A DNA stretch of 64,000 nt from JBNKEI01 sp050288705 (GTDB lineage: Bacteria; Myxococcota; Myxococcia; Myxococcales; UBA5297). Position numbers and translations under genes: made by a program. Of the stretch, positions 24,254 through 33,557 are shown piece by piece. Each line of letters opens with the position of its first letter. Position 1 is the first letter of the stretch. The stretch is taken from assembly GCA_050288705.1 (NCBI GenBank), contig JBNKEI010000122.1:58114-122113 (forward strand), given 5' to 3'. Under the pieces are notes generated by a model, which saw only the letters and a list, made by a program, of their open reading frames with translations, ran no database searches and was not told where the DNA came from.

Positions 24254-25398
24254 AAGTATGTTTTATTACCCGAGAGTTTCCTCCCCATATATACGGGGGA
24301 GCAGGCGTTCATGTAAAAAATCTTGCTAGTGAATTAGCCAAAACCATTGAGGTGGAGGTTCGTTGCTTTGGAAATCAAGACGAAAAAAACCATCATTTTA
24401 AAACCCACGGCTATCAAGCTTGGGAAAGAATGTGGGCAGGAAACGAGAAAAAATTTAATTCAACATTAGGAACATTTTCTACTAATTTATCAATGGTGCG
24501 CGACCCCATTGATGCGCAAGTCGTGCATTCTCATACCTGGTACGGAGCCATGGCTGGGTACATGGCAAAAGTGCTTTACGATATCCCTTATGTGGTAACC
24601 GTGCATAGTTTGGAGCCTTTGCGTCCCTGGAAACAAGAGCAACTTGGCCGTTCATACTACTTAACTGCTTGGATAGAACGAGTTGCTTTGGAATCCGCCG
24701 ATCGGGTTATTGCAGTTTCTCACCAATCAAAAGGCGAAATTTTGCAGAATTTCAATATCGATCCCAGTCGACTAAGAGTTATCCACAATGGTATCGACAC
24801 CAACGTTTGGAATCGCTCCGAGGCCACGCAAACTCGTCGGGCTTTTGAAATTGAAGGCGAATACATTCTTTTTGTGGGACGGACATCTCGCCAGAAAGGA
24901 ATGGGATGGCTAATAGATGCTTTGCAATATGTTGATAAATCAGTAAAACTTGTATGTTGCACCAGCGCGCCAGACACTCCGGAAGTCGAAGCAGAAATTG
25001 CAGCTAAAGTACAACAGCAACCCCGTTGCTTGTGGATAAATACCCAACTGCGGGAAGAGCAATATATTGAATTATACAGTAACGCAGCGGTATTTGTGTG
25101 TCCTTCAATATATGAGCCATTTGGAATTATTAATTTAGAAGCCATGGCCTGTGAAAGACCAGTAGTAGCAAGCGCAGTAGGGGGTATTCCCGAAGTAGTA
25201 ATAAATGAAAAGACCGGATTATTAGTTCCACCGGCTGATTCTCGAGCTTTGGGCGAAGTTATTAACCGTATTCTAAAAGATCGCCCAATGGCTAGAAATA
25301 TGGGCAAAGAAGGCCGTAAGCGGGTGGAAGAACACTTTTCCTGGGCTTCAATTGCCCAAAAAACTAAATCATTATATGAGGAGTTGCTGATGTCATGA
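24250..25398 (+). CDS. GT4 glycosyltransferase, GlgM/Corynebacterium-type glycogen synthase
   Basis: 382 residues from the ATG at 24250 (MKVCFITREFPPHIYGGAGV), chosen because it overlaps the glgC stop (ATGA) and is the true family N terminus. GT-B fold: the N-terminal GGAGVHVKNLASEL acceptor loop, the linker VVHSHTWYGAMAGYMA, and the donor-site motif PSIYEPFGIINLEAMACERPVV (E-x7-E type) with GGIPEVV following. The close relatives of this length are the actinobacterial enzymes that use ADP-glucose either to extend glucan or, as GlgM, to make maltose-1-phosphate. With glgE directly downstream, the GlgM role is the better inference. Stop overlaps glgE as ATGA. Confidence 0.85.
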   Translation: MKVCFITREFPPHIYGGAGVHVKNLASELAKTIEVEVRCFGNQDEKNHHFKTHGYQAWERMWAGNEKKFNSTLGTFSTNLSMVRDPIDAQVVHSHTWYGAMAGYMAKVLYDIPYVVTVHSLEPLRPWKQEQLGRSYYLTAWIERVALESADRVIAVSHQSKGEILQNFNIDPSRLRVIHNGIDTNVWNRSEATQTRRAFEIEGEYILFVGRTSRQKGMGWLIDALQYVDKSVKLVCCTSAPDTPEVEAEIAAKVQQQPRCLWINTQLREEQYIELYSNAAVFVCPSIYEPFGIINLEAMACERPVVASAVGGIPEVVINEKTGLLVPPADSRALGEVINRILKDRPMARNMGKEGRKRVEEHFSWASIAQKTKSLYEELLMS

Positions 25399-27398
25399 AG
25401 CAAGTTCGCATCGTTATCGAGAAAGTAACCCCACAGATTGATTGCGGAAAATACCCGGTTAAAGCAATCATTGACGATTGCATTGAGGTGGCTGCCGATA
25501 TTTGGAAAGATGGCCATGAAAAACTCAAGGCGGCAGTACTTTGGCGAAAAAGAAATGAATGGGAATATTGCAATTCTTCTACTCCTGCGGAGCCTCCACC
25601 GGAACGCTGGCCAAAGAAACTAAAAAAATGGAACGAAGCTTTTATGTTCTCTCAATTTGAGTATAATGATCGTTGGTATGCTTCGTTTTCAGTGGAAGAA
25701 ATAGGTCAATATGCTTTTACAGTAATTGCATGGACCGATGTATTTGGTTCCTGGGCAGACGAATTGCAAAAAAAGTTCCAAGCCGGTCAGTCGGTTGACG
25801 CTGAGCTATGGGAGGGAATGATTTTATTAGAAAAAACCATGAATCGGGCAGGAGGAATAGAAAAGCAAGAATTGAGCGAATGGTTGCAAAAACTGCGTAA
25901 AGCGGAAACCGAGGAAGCACGTACGCGTTTGGCTCTTTCTACCGAACTAGCCTCCATCATGCAAAAAGCCGACCCGCGGTGGGATTTGCAGGCTTATGGA
26001 TGGGAATTGCCCATATGGGTAGACAGACGCAAAGCGCGGTTTGGAACTTGGTATGAAATGTTTCCCAGATCATCGGGAACTGAGCCTTCGCGTAGTGCCA
26101 GTTTTCGCGACGCCGAGAAAAGGCTTCCAGAAATTGCACAAATGGGGTTCGATGTTTTATACCTTCCGCCCATACATCCTATTGGACGTACTCATCGCAA
26201 AGGCCCCAATAATCAGGAGCGCGGAATTCCTACCGACCCTGGTTCGCCATGGGCGGTCGGATCGTGGGAAGGCGGCCATACTGCAATACATCCAGAGTTA
26301 GGAACCTTGGAAGATTTTGATCATTTTTTATTTACTGCCCGAAAACATGGAATGGAAATAGCTTTAGATTTCGCAATTCAATGCTCTCCTGACCATCCCT
26401 GGGTGCACGAACATCCCCAATGGTTTTTGAAACGCCCTGACGGTAGCATAAAATATGCAGAAAACCCGCCAAAAAAATATCAAGATATATATCCAATTAA
26501 TTTTGAAACCCCTGACCGCGAAGGGTTATATCAGGCATTATTGGAAGTAATTTTGTTTTGGGCTGGCAGAGGAGTAAGAATCTTTAGAGTAGACAACCCG
26601 CACACCAAGCCAATTAGTTTTTGGGAGTGGTTGATTTTGGAGGCTCATAAAGAATATCCCGATTTAATTTTTTTGGCGGAAGCTTTTACACGTCCGAAAA
26701 GAATGAGAAGAATAGCGAAATCAGGATTTTCTCAATCATACACTTATTTTACTTGGAGGAATAGTAAAGCGGAATTAGAAGAGTACTGCTCTGAACTTTT
26801 TAGGACAAGTGTCGTGCAGTACTTGAGACCCAATTTTTTTGTGAATACTCCTGATATACTGCACGAAGTATTGCAAAAGGGCGGTCGGCCGGCATTTTTG
26901 ATGCGCCTGATATTGGCAGCCACCCTTTCTCCGACCTATGGAATATATAACGGCTTCGAGCTATGTGAAAATAGGCCAATTAGAGAAGGCAGTGAAGAGT
27001 ATCTTGATTCGGAAAAATATCAGATCAAAGTTTGGGACTGGAACCAACCAGGTAATATTCGCGATTGGGTAACGCGCATTAATCAAATCCGTCGAGAACA
27101 TGAATCTTTGCATGTTTCTCATAACCTTCAATTCCTGCATTCAACTAATCCCCAGATGATTGCTTATGCTAAGCATTCATATAATCCTAAAGACGTTTTA
27201 GTGACCGTTGTAAATGTGGACCCATTTCAAGCGCACGAAAGCATGGTAACTCTGCCCAGTGAGCTATATAGCAACCAATCCAGCTATCAAGTCTGCGATT
27301 TGCTAGCCGGCACCTATTATTCCTGGAATGGGCCAACTAATTACGTTCGTTTGGAACCCCATGTATTTCCTGCTCACTTGCTGCAGATTCTTCTGTAA
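25395..27398 (+). CDS. glgE: Alpha-1,4-glucan:maltose-1-phosphate maltosyltransferase
   Basis: 667-residue GH13_3 enzyme that extends alpha-1,4-glucan with maltose units from maltose-1-phosphate. N-terminal immunoglobulin-like beta domain (about residues 1-120), helical insertion, then the TIM barrel with FGTWYEMFPRSSG and FDVLYLPPIHPIGRTHRKG. The nucleophile lies in GVRIFRVDNPHTKP, the acid/base glutamate in LIFLAEAFTRPKR and the third carboxylate region in YGIYNGFELCENRP. Length and motifs match GlgE closely. Third gene of the glgC-glgM-glgE operon, with ATGA overlap. No branching enzyme (GlgB) is present in the window, so branching must be encoded elsewhere if it occurs. Confidence 0.93.
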   Translation: MKQVRIVIEKVTPQIDCGKYPVKAIIDDCIEVAADIWKDGHEKLKAAVLWRKRNEWEYCNSSTPAEPPPERWPKKLKKWNEAFMFSQFEYNDRWYASFSVEEIGQYAFTVIAWTDVFGSWADELQKKFQAGQSVDAELWEGMILLEKTMNRAGGIEKQELSEWLQKLRKAETEEARTRLALSTELASIMQKADPRWDLQAYGWELPIWVDRRKARFGTWYEMFPRSSGTEPSRSASFRDAEKRLPEIAQMGFDVLYLPPIHPIGRTHRKGPNNQERGIPTDPGSPWAVGSWEGGHTAIHPELGTLEDFDHFLFTARKHGMEIALDFAIQCSPDHPWVHEHPQWFLKRPDGSIKYAENPPKKYQDIYPINFETPDREGLYQALLEVILFWAGRGVRIFRVDNPHTKPISFWEWLILEAHKEYPDLIFLAEAFTRPKRMRRIAKSGFSQSYTYFTWRNSKAELEEYCSELFRTSVVQYLRPNFFVNTPDILHEVLQKGGRPAFLMRLILAATLSPTYGIYNGFELCENRPIREGSEEYLDSEKYQIKVWDWNQPGNIRDWVTRINQIRREHESLHVSHNLQFLHSTNPQMIAYAKHSYNPKDVLVTVVNVDPFQAHESMVTLPSELYSNQSSYQVCDLLAGTYYSWNGPTNYVRLEPHVFPAHLLQILL

Positions 27399-27409
27399 TG
27401 TTGCATTGT

Positions 27410-29011
27410 TCACATTCCCCAAATCGTGATGGAGTACCCTTGAAAGGTTTCATTGCGACGAAACACCCGTTCATTCATCGGCACATTTGCTTTCTTGGTG
27501 AATACTAGCAGGTGTATTTGGTCAGCACCGCAGCGTTCGGCATAAGCAACGACTTGGGCCATTCCTTCGGCAATTGTTCGTTCGAGGCTTTTGTGCAGCA
27601 ATTTCAGTTCAATTACTGTTTTCTGGACGCCTGAAGTGAAAGGCCAGCGCAAGAAAAGGTCTGTCCGGCAGGTGCCGAGCGCATATTCTCGCTCAATGCG
27701 GCCCTGTCCGTTAATCACTCGCTGCAGAAAGGCCTGAAGAAGCAGTTGTGGCCCTGCTTCTCGATACGCAAGGCGATTGGACCAGATTTCTCCATTTTCG
27801 CAATAGAATTCCTGAAACTGAGCCATTAACTTGGGAACATCTAAAGAGCCATCGTTGCTGATCCAGTTGGGGGCGAAACGGGCTTTTAAAAACTCTTGGG
27901 TGTCGGAAATTAATTCGCGTGGAATGATTTCTCGATATATTGGATTAGCAATAGCGGGACCGCGATCGGTGGATCTAATAAGCCCAAGGTCTAGGCAGTA
28001 CTGTAGATCATCGGGTTGAACAAACGTTTCTGCATTTTGATCTCCTAAGAGAATAGGTTGAATGACACGGCGAACTCGATTTTCTCTTAGCTTATCGGCG
28101 AGTTGGTCAATATGGGTGTCGCGTCTGAGGATTAGCGTTTCCTTGGACAATTCGATGAGCTCTCGATCAATTGGATGAGCGCGATTTTTACCCTCTTCAT
28201 TAACAAAACAAGCTTGGAAGGCGAGGGCATTAACCAGCCATGGCTGACCAAGGGTTAGATCCCAAATGGCGTCTATTGCTTCGGAGGTGAAAGTTTGGCC
28301 CGTGGCCTCAGTATGCTGGCCTAAAAGTAATTCAATTTGCTGTTTATCCAAGTCGTCTAGGCGAAGGGATTCGGCTTTAATGTTGAACGCCGAACCTCCA
28401 GTAATAATGGATTTGTCCTCAGAGCTAGAGCCGTGGATTCGATAATCGCGAACGTCGCGAACTCCACAAAGAATAACGCTAGAAGGAAATGAGGTTGGGC
28501 GTCTGTCGTAGCCGCTACGTAACCTTCGTAACAGCGAAATTAAAGTGTCGCCAACCAGAGCATCGACTTCGTCGATAAACAGTACCAATGGACGAGTATC
28601 GAGCTCTGACCAGTATTTAAGCAAATTGCCAAATCCACTGACGGTTGACCGGTTTCCTTCGAGGATGGGCTTGGCGAATTCACGCAGACGAGGCTCGCCG
28701 GCTTCTTCCGCTCTTTCCACAGTTTCGTTAACAATACTTCTAAATGCTTTCTCATCGTTATTTCGCGCCGATTGTCCAATTTCGACATTAATGTAATAGG
28801 TACGGTACTGTCCGGTGCTCTCTAGATGCGCCGCCAAGGCCTTTAGCAGAGTCGTTTTTCCGGTCTGCCGAGGAGCGTGAAGAACAAAGTACTTCTCTCG
28901 TTCAATCAGCGACATGATTCCCGGGAGATCAACCCGGGAAAGTGGTGGTACTAGGTAGTGCCGTTTGGAGTTGATCGGCCCTTCAGTGTTGAAAAATAGC
29001 GACTTCCTCAT
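27410..29011 (-). CDS. AAA ATPase with C-terminal PD-(D/E)XK nuclease-like domain
   Basis: 533 residues from the ATG at 29011 (MRKSLFFNTEGPINSKRHYL); a TTG at 29047 would add 12 residues. Walker A is HAPRQTGKTTLLKALAAHLE and Walker B PLVLFIDEVDALVGD, followed by a sensor region and a winged-helix-like middle. The last about 100 residues carry a PD-(D/E)XK pattern: EYALGTCRTDLFLRWPF (Asp) then KTVIELKLLHKS (E-x-K). This family (AAA-like ATPase plus nuclease fold) is widespread, often as multicopy accessory genes; function is unproven, with defence or mobile-DNA links suspected. It is convergent with glgE and stands at the start of an accessory stretch. Confidence 0.8.
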   Translation of the reverse strand: MRKSLFFNTEGPINSKRHYLVPPLSRVDLPGIMSLIEREKYFVLHAPRQTGKTTLLKALAAHLESTGQYRTYYINVEIGQSARNNDEKAFRSIVNETVERAEEAGEPRLREFAKPILEGNRSTVSGFGNLLKYWSELDTRPLVLFIDEVDALVGDTLISLLRRLRSGYDRRPTSFPSSVILCGVRDVRDYRIHGSSSEDKSIITGGSAFNIKAESLRLDDLDKQQIELLLGQHTEATGQTFTSEAIDAIWDLTLGQPWLVNALAFQACFVNEEGKNRAHPIDRELIELSKETLILRRDTHIDQLADKLRENRVRRVIQPILLGDQNAETFVQPDDLQYCLDLGLIRSTDRGPAIANPIYREIIPRELISDTQEFLKARFAPNWISNDGSLDVPKLMAQFQEFYCENGEIWSNRLAYREAGPQLLLQAFLQRVINGQGRIEREYALGTCRTDLFLRWPFTSGVQKTVIELKLLHKSLERTIAEGMAQVVAYAERCGADQIHLLVFTKKANVPMNERVFRRNETFQGYSITIWGM

Positions 29012-29146
29012 GGCTGGAATATTGGCGCAATAGAGGAGTTTCGGCAAGTTGTAAAACCGTGTCGTTCGAGTGTAACCGAAAATAACCTAAGGCCGTTAAC
29101 AAGATGCTATTTGCTGAATAAAAGGCATGCTGTCAAATAAGGATGA

Positions 29147-29239
29147 TTTGAACATTTACTGACCAGCCTAGAGCCAACTGGGGCATGGGAGGGTGATCTC
29201 GAGGAGATGCGGGACGACAAGCCCCGCAATATGCACTGA
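29147..29239 (+). pseudogene. C-terminal remnant of a VapB-like antitoxin
   Basis: In the frame ending at TGA 29237-29239, about 30 codons before the PIN toxin encode a tail reading PTGAWEGDLEEMRDDKPRNM, typical of the acidic C-terminal ends of VapB-type antitoxins. A TGA at 29144-29146 and the lack of any N-terminal DNA-binding part show that only the tail is left. GAGGAG after it serves as the ribosome site of the toxin gene. A similar segment (EMRNDKPCKM) occurs at 33558-33588. Confidence 0.45.
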
Positions 29240-29254
29240 GGAGGAGCTTTAGGG

Positions 29255-29662
29255 GTGATTCTTGTAGATACTTCGGTATGGGTTGAAACCTTTAAGAAGA
29301 ACGACCCGTTAGATTTAGAATCAATTATTCCATTCGAAGACATTGTTACTTGCCTTCCGGTTATTCAAGAAATTCTTCAAGGTTTTGCTCAGGAGTCATC
29401 CTATAGGATAGCGCGAGAGGCGATGTTGAATCTTCCGATCGTAGAAAATCCTATTAGTCTTTCGTTAATAGAAGAAGCAGCAGGACTGTATAGGCCTGCG
29501 CGACGTCAGGGATTCACGATTCGATCTTCCGCAGATTGCCTTATTGCCGCGTGTGCATTGAGGCATGACCTAGAAATATATCATCGAGATCGAGATTTTT
29601 CCTCTTTGGCTAGAGTTTCCGCTCTAAGACAACGCTCCCTTAGCGGACCGTTGGGTAGATAG
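29255..29662 (+). CDS. vapC: PIN-domain toxin (VapC-like)
   Basis: 135-residue PIN-fold ribonuclease. The acidic metal site is complete as far as can be seen: Asp5 in MILVDTSVWVE, a Glu in the second helix (VIQEILQGF), Asp in SSADCLIAACA and the last acidic cluster HRDRDFSSLARV. VapC toxins cut tRNA or rRNA and are held in check by VapB. The GTG at 29255 follows GAGGAG by about ten bases. Only a fragment of the antitoxin is visible upstream, so the toxin may be orphaned, controlled in trans or inactive in expression. Confidence 0.85.
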   Translation: MILVDTSVWVETFKKNDPLDLESIIPFEDIVTCLPVIQEILQGFAQESSYRIAREAMLNLPIVENPISLSLIEEAAGLYRPARRQGFTIRSSADCLIAACALRHDLEIYHRDRDFSSLARVSALRQRSLSGPLGR

Positions 29663-29925
29663 AAACGAGCGGGTCCTTGGTTGCAATAATCAGGTTTTCA
29701 ACAAGAGCTTGAGCCACAAGTATGCGAACGAATGGGTCCTTGTGAAGCGGAGGTAAAGATTCCAATTTCCAGGTGTGTGCCAAGCAAACTTGTAGGATTT
29801 CCCAAGCGTTTTCGTGAATCTCGCGTTCTACGATTATTTTTAACTGCCCTATTGCGCTGCTTCATCAGGACGCGATACGTTTTATTTCATATTTGGCCGA
29901 ATACTTTTAGGAAGGAAAACTAGAT

Positions 29926-30984
29926 ATGGCTCTTTGGTTAGTAAGAGCAGGCAGGTCAGGTGAATTTGAAACAAAATATCTGGAGGAGAAAAAGATCTAT
30001 GTTACTTGGGATGAGTTGGATTACGATCTGACAAAATTTGATAAACAACGAGAATTAGATGATTTTTTGAGAAAGAAATATCCGGATATCAAGATGTGTG
30101 CCGCGAGAAACTGGGCTGCCCAAATATGGCGTGTTGCAAAAGTTATGAAAAAAGGTGATTGGGTTGTTGTTCCATCGAAACTTAAGCCAGCAATTCACAT
30201 TGGTGAAGTTATTGGGGACTATATTTTTCATCCAAAAAACAAACCCCCTTTTTTCCATAGTAGGGATGTTAGATGGATCGAAACGGACATTCCAAGAATA
30301 AATTTCGATCAGGATCTTCTGTATTCATTTGGTGCATTTATGACAATATGTGAAATAAAGAGGAATAATGCTGAAAATCGTGTCCGAGTTATGCAAAAAA
30401 ATGGATGGAAGGCTGCTATAATTACTAAAATACATAAATTAAGTGAATTAGAAGGAATCGATGAATCTGGTGATATTGACGTAAAGGAATCAACCGACCT
30501 TGGCGAGCTTGCAAGAGATGAAATTTCAAAGCACATAATTGCTAAGTTTAAGGGTCATGGTATGGCAAAATTGATCGAAGCAATTCTCAAGGCGCAAGGA
30601 TATTCTACTTATATAAGCCAGGAAGGGCCGGATAATGGCGTGGATATTTTGGCATCACCAGGTAGTCTCGGGTTTGGAAGGCCCAGAATTTGTGTACAAG
30701 TTAAAACCGGTGACAATCCTGTTGATCGTCCAACTCTTGATCAGCTACTTGGCGCCATGCAGAATTTTAATGCCGATCAAGGATTGCTAGTCTCATGGGG
30801 CGGTTTCAAATCAAGCGTTGATAAAGAAATACCAAAACAATTTTTTAGGGTACGGCTTTGGGATCAGTCATCAATAATTAAAGAATTAACAGATGTGTAT
30901 GATAAGTTAGATGAAGACATTCGTGCAGAAATACCTTTAAAAAAGATATGGACCCTAACAATTGGTGCCGAGGAAAATAAATAA
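29926..30984 (+). CDS. Mrr-type restriction endonuclease-like protein
   Basis: 352 residues. An N-terminal domain of about 190 residues (MALWLVRAGRSGEFETKYLE) has an EVE/PUA-like look (WRVAKVMKKGDWVVVPSK) and could read modified bases. A C-terminal Mrr_cat nuclease domain follows: GHGMAKLIEAILKAQGYST, then NGVDILASPGSLGF with the catalytic Asp and ICVQVKTGDNPVDRPTLDQL with the Q-x-K pair of the PD-(D/E)XK core. Mrr-like enzymes cleave methylated foreign DNA; specificity is unknown. No methyltransferase is adjacent, consistent with a modification-dependent enzyme. It sits in the accessory stretch with the PIN toxin; base composition is lower in G+C than neighbours. Confidence 0.82.
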   Translation: MALWLVRAGRSGEFETKYLEEKKIYVTWDELDYDLTKFDKQRELDDFLRKKYPDIKMCAARNWAAQIWRVAKVMKKGDWVVVPSKLKPAIHIGEVIGDYIFHPKNKPPFFHSRDVRWIETDIPRINFDQDLLYSFGAFMTICEIKRNNAENRVRVMQKNGWKAAIITKIHKLSELEGIDESGDIDVKESTDLGELARDEISKHIIAKFKGHGMAKLIEAILKAQGYSTYISQEGPDNGVDILASPGSLGFGRPRICVQVKTGDNPVDRPTLDQLLGAMQNFNADQGLLVSWGGFKSSVDKEIPKQFFRVRLWDQSSIIKELTDVYDKLDEDIRAEIPLKKIWTLTIGAEENK

Positions 30985-31196
30985 TCGGCCGTCGGTACTG
31001 GGTACTTGTCTCGGCCATGCTGCCTCGCGCATGTCGCTCCAGCGCCCGATGAGCACTGAGACGACCATCTTTGGATTTAGTCAAAGGAAGTTCTGTTTGA
31101 CCTCTCTTTTGATGTGCATATTTCTCGATTGCGGCAAAAGTTGAGCGATGACGCTAGAAAACCCAGAATTCTGAAAACCATTGTTCCCAGGGTTAT

Positions 31197-31619
31197 ATGC
31201 TGGTTAATGAGACTGCTTCGTGAGCTGCGCGTCTACTCCAAAAATCCATAGGGCTTTTTTGGAAAGTTTATTTACATGCAATTGTATTGCTTTTGTCGAT
31301 TTCCATTGCCCTGGCCATAGCAAGTCACTTTTTAAAGCGAGAACATTCTTGGCAATTATTTCCTTCGCGCTTACAGCAATACTTGCGAGAAATGGCCAAT
31401 GAATTGGATAAACCTGAGCTAATAGAAAGGGAATTTCGACGAGAGAAAACTCTTTGAAGCGTAAACCTTTCTTTGTACCGACTTGACCAGTCTTTGGTTG
31501 TTACCAACATACAACCAGCTTTGACTCCTTTGGACGATAAGGAAATTCAGCAACTTTTTCAAAAAGTGGCTCACATTCCTAGTAAAAAGGCTGCCAAGAA
31601 GATATTAAAAGTGCGCTGA
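31197..31619 (+). pseudogene. Broken N-terminal part of a sensor histidine kinase
   Basis: One frame runs from ATG 31197 to TGA 31617-31619 and is interrupted by in-frame TGA codons at 31221 and 31455. It reads LFWKVYLHAIVLLLSISIAL (a membrane helix), then SWQLFPSRLQQYLREMANEL, and after the second stop VNLSLYRLDQSLVVTNIQPA, which is the membrane-proximal sensor pattern of many two-component kinases. The HAMP and kinase domains are absent, so the gene is both nonsense-mutated and truncated. Assignment rests on pattern memory only. Confidence 0.42.
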
Positions 31620-32055
31620 CCAAGTAAAAATACGCCGACTGGAAAGCATTTTTTCTAAAACGAGTATTTATTGTTGGTTGGTAATTCATAAATTCCCTTC
31701 TTTCACCTCAAGCTAGCAAATAAGATCGAACACAGGAAAAACGGACAAATTTGGCGTAGCCTATCAACCTTTACTTCCCAATCTAAACATGTTGTGTAGA
31801 TTTACGCCGATCTTCCATTAACGATTCGCCAAGCTCATAGGTCGTCGCATCAGCAAGGCAGCACATGTAAGACGACGGTGCAGACAGATATAAAGAATCA
31901 CGCCGTAAAGCGCCAGATCCTAAGAAGAAACGTAAGCGTTCACGGGTTGGGCCGCGCGCCATTCAGCCTGCCGTATTGACCTAGGAAAATACTTATGGCC
32001 ATATGCCTGGCCGATGAGCGTCCGAGATCCAAAAGATGAGCGAATATAAGCGCTT

Positions 32056-32200
32056 GAGTCTGAGTCAGCCGCACTCAAAGATCTTCTTGGTAAAGCACTA
32101 GCTCGTATTGCCGAACTCGAAGAGCTGCTTAATAAGAATTCACATGGCGAGGTTAAATAAGACTTCGGCTCCAAGCCTTCTGCCAGTACCAGCGTGAACG
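32056..32200 (+). pseudogene. IS66-like transposase remnant (N-terminal leucine-zipper region)
   Basis: The frame starting at 32056 reads ALKDLLGKALARIAELEELL followed by NKNSHGEVK, a stop, then DFGSKPSAST. This is close to the N terminus of IS66 transposases (coiled coil, then N-x-NSxNSSKPPSxD). No transposase core follows, and an upstream in-frame stop precedes it, so only a scrap of an old insertion sequence remains. No terminal inverted repeats could be identified. Confidence 0.45.
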
Positions 32201-32501
32201 GTTACGAAGAAACGTGTTCTGCTCCCATGTTGCACTCTACCTGACGAGTATGGGATGGCTTAGTGCGAGTGATAGTGGTTTCTGCATTCGGCAGTCAGAG
32301 TCTTGATTTTCTGCTGGCAGACTGTCTCCACCTGATCAGACAAATCGCTTACCCAATTTGCCCGATTAGGAGCTTTTTATATTGCGCGTGATAGTGACTT
32401 CTTCGCCTGTTTCGACCTCGAACCAAACCACATTTTAAGATTCAAATTCGGTTCAATATACTATAGTCTTTCCAATTTTTTGTCTTCGCTCGGGGTCATC
32501 G

Positions 32502-33551
32502 GTGCCGATTAATAACAGTAAAGTACCTCATCGTTCGAGTTCGACGTTTTATGGGTATGCTTCGAAGCGTCAAAGCAGCCAAAATGGAAGCGAGAGTGAT
32601 AAGAAAGATAAAGCGAAGTCGACAACAAGCCGCGCTCCTCTGTTGAATCCAGGATTTTTGCGACAGAAATCTCTAAGCGAGCGCTCGGGCACAAATAGAA
32701 AGCCGTTGCTGAAATCTGACTACCAACGGTCCAATAATTCGCCAACTCCTCGAATCAGGGCATCTGACGTGGTGGTCAATGGCGAGTCATTTTTTGCAAT
32801 GTCGAATATCACTTCAGAACTTAGCAGGCTCGCTCGGCGAGATGGATATATTGGTGAAAACGAGAGTTTCCGCGAAATTGCAGTATCAGGGTCCAATATT
32901 TCCCAGATTATGAATTATTACCAAAACTGTAATCCCAAGCCGCTTTATCTAATATCCGATGGAGGCGGTATCGACTTGCTAATGGGTGGAACGATCCAAA
33001 GTACACTTAACACATTGCGACAATACATTGGCGCCATGAAAAGAGGCGGCACCAAAAAATTTCTTTGGATGCGTTATCCAGACCCGCAAGGTCCTTTTTG
33101 GGCTGGTCTTAAAGCCAAGCATGATGTCTATAACCCGGAGGCTGAAAGGCTCTGTAGAGCTAGTACAGACCCAAAATGTCTCTGGGTTGATTTGCGGCCG
33201 GTATGGAATGGACATAGCGAATATACCACCGATGGAATTCACGCCTCCAATGCGGGTGGCACAGCCTCTGCCGAAGCGTTTTGGGCTGCGATGAAACGAA
33301 ACAATTTTTTCGATTTGTCGTCTAGTAGCACCAAGGTAGCTTTCCGCCGAATATCCAATGGCGAAAATTCTGTTAAGGATGGCCGTGACGTTGGCCGCAA
33401 CAAAATGAAGGTTGACAACGTTCGGCCAAATGGTAGCCCAAAGCCTCCCAGAAATCTCTTCGCAAGCGCCGCAACGCGGGAGGGGGATGAAGCCCAACAG
33501 CAAGGCGAGCAGAATTTTGGAACTGCGCGGTTTCGGAGTATAGGACGGTAA
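32502..33551 (+). CDS. SGNH/GDSL-hydrolase-like protein with disordered N terminus
   Basis: 349 residues. Residues 1-85 are Ser/Lys/Arg-rich and probably disordered, with no classical signal peptide. The rest resembles an SGNH hydrolase: a block-I-like VVVNGESFFAMS (GES in place of GDS), a block-II-like AVSGSNISQI, a block-III-like LISDGGGIDLLMGG (the usual GGND asparagine is replaced) and a clear block V, DGIHASNAGG (D-x-x-H). The altered blocks leave catalysis uncertain. A C-terminal basic, Gln-rich tail follows. A VapB-like tail fragment and a palindrome lie just downstream. The family's enzymes are esterases or acyl hydrolases; the substrate is unknown. Confidence 0.6.
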   Translation: MPINNSKVPHRSSSTFYGYASKRQSSQNGSESDKKDKAKSTTSRAPLLNPGFLRQKSLSERSGTNRKPLLKSDYQRSNNSPTPRIRASDVVVNGESFFAMSNITSELSRLARRDGYIGENESFREIAVSGSNISQIMNYYQNCNPKPLYLISDGGGIDLLMGGTIQSTLNTLRQYIGAMKRGGTKKFLWMRYPDPQGPFWAGLKAKHDVYNPEAERLCRASTDPKCLWVDLRPVWNGHSEYTTDGIHASNAGGTASAEAFWAAMKRNNFFDLSSSSTKVAFRRISNGENSVKDGRDVGRNKMKVDNVRPNGSPKPPRNLFASAATREGDEAQQQGEQNFGTARFRSIGR

Positions 33552-33557
33552 TATCAA

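Larger units (their letters stand above)
30985..32501. other. Long gene-poor stretch with gene remnants
   Basis: About 1.5 kb without an intact gene. It holds the broken sensor-kinase N terminus (31197-31619) and an IS66-like transposase remnant (about 32056-32200). On the plus strand about 31878-31965 a basic open segment (KKKRKRSRVGPR) may be part of the same element. The rest reads as short broken frames on both strands. It looks like a graveyard of insertions between the Mrr-like and SGNH genes. Confidence 0.55.

Noticed and set aside
31221..31457. In-frame TGA codons as selenocysteine or recoding
   Set aside because: No SECIS-like structure was apparent, the frame ends without a kinase domain, and TGA is used as a normal stop elsewhere.
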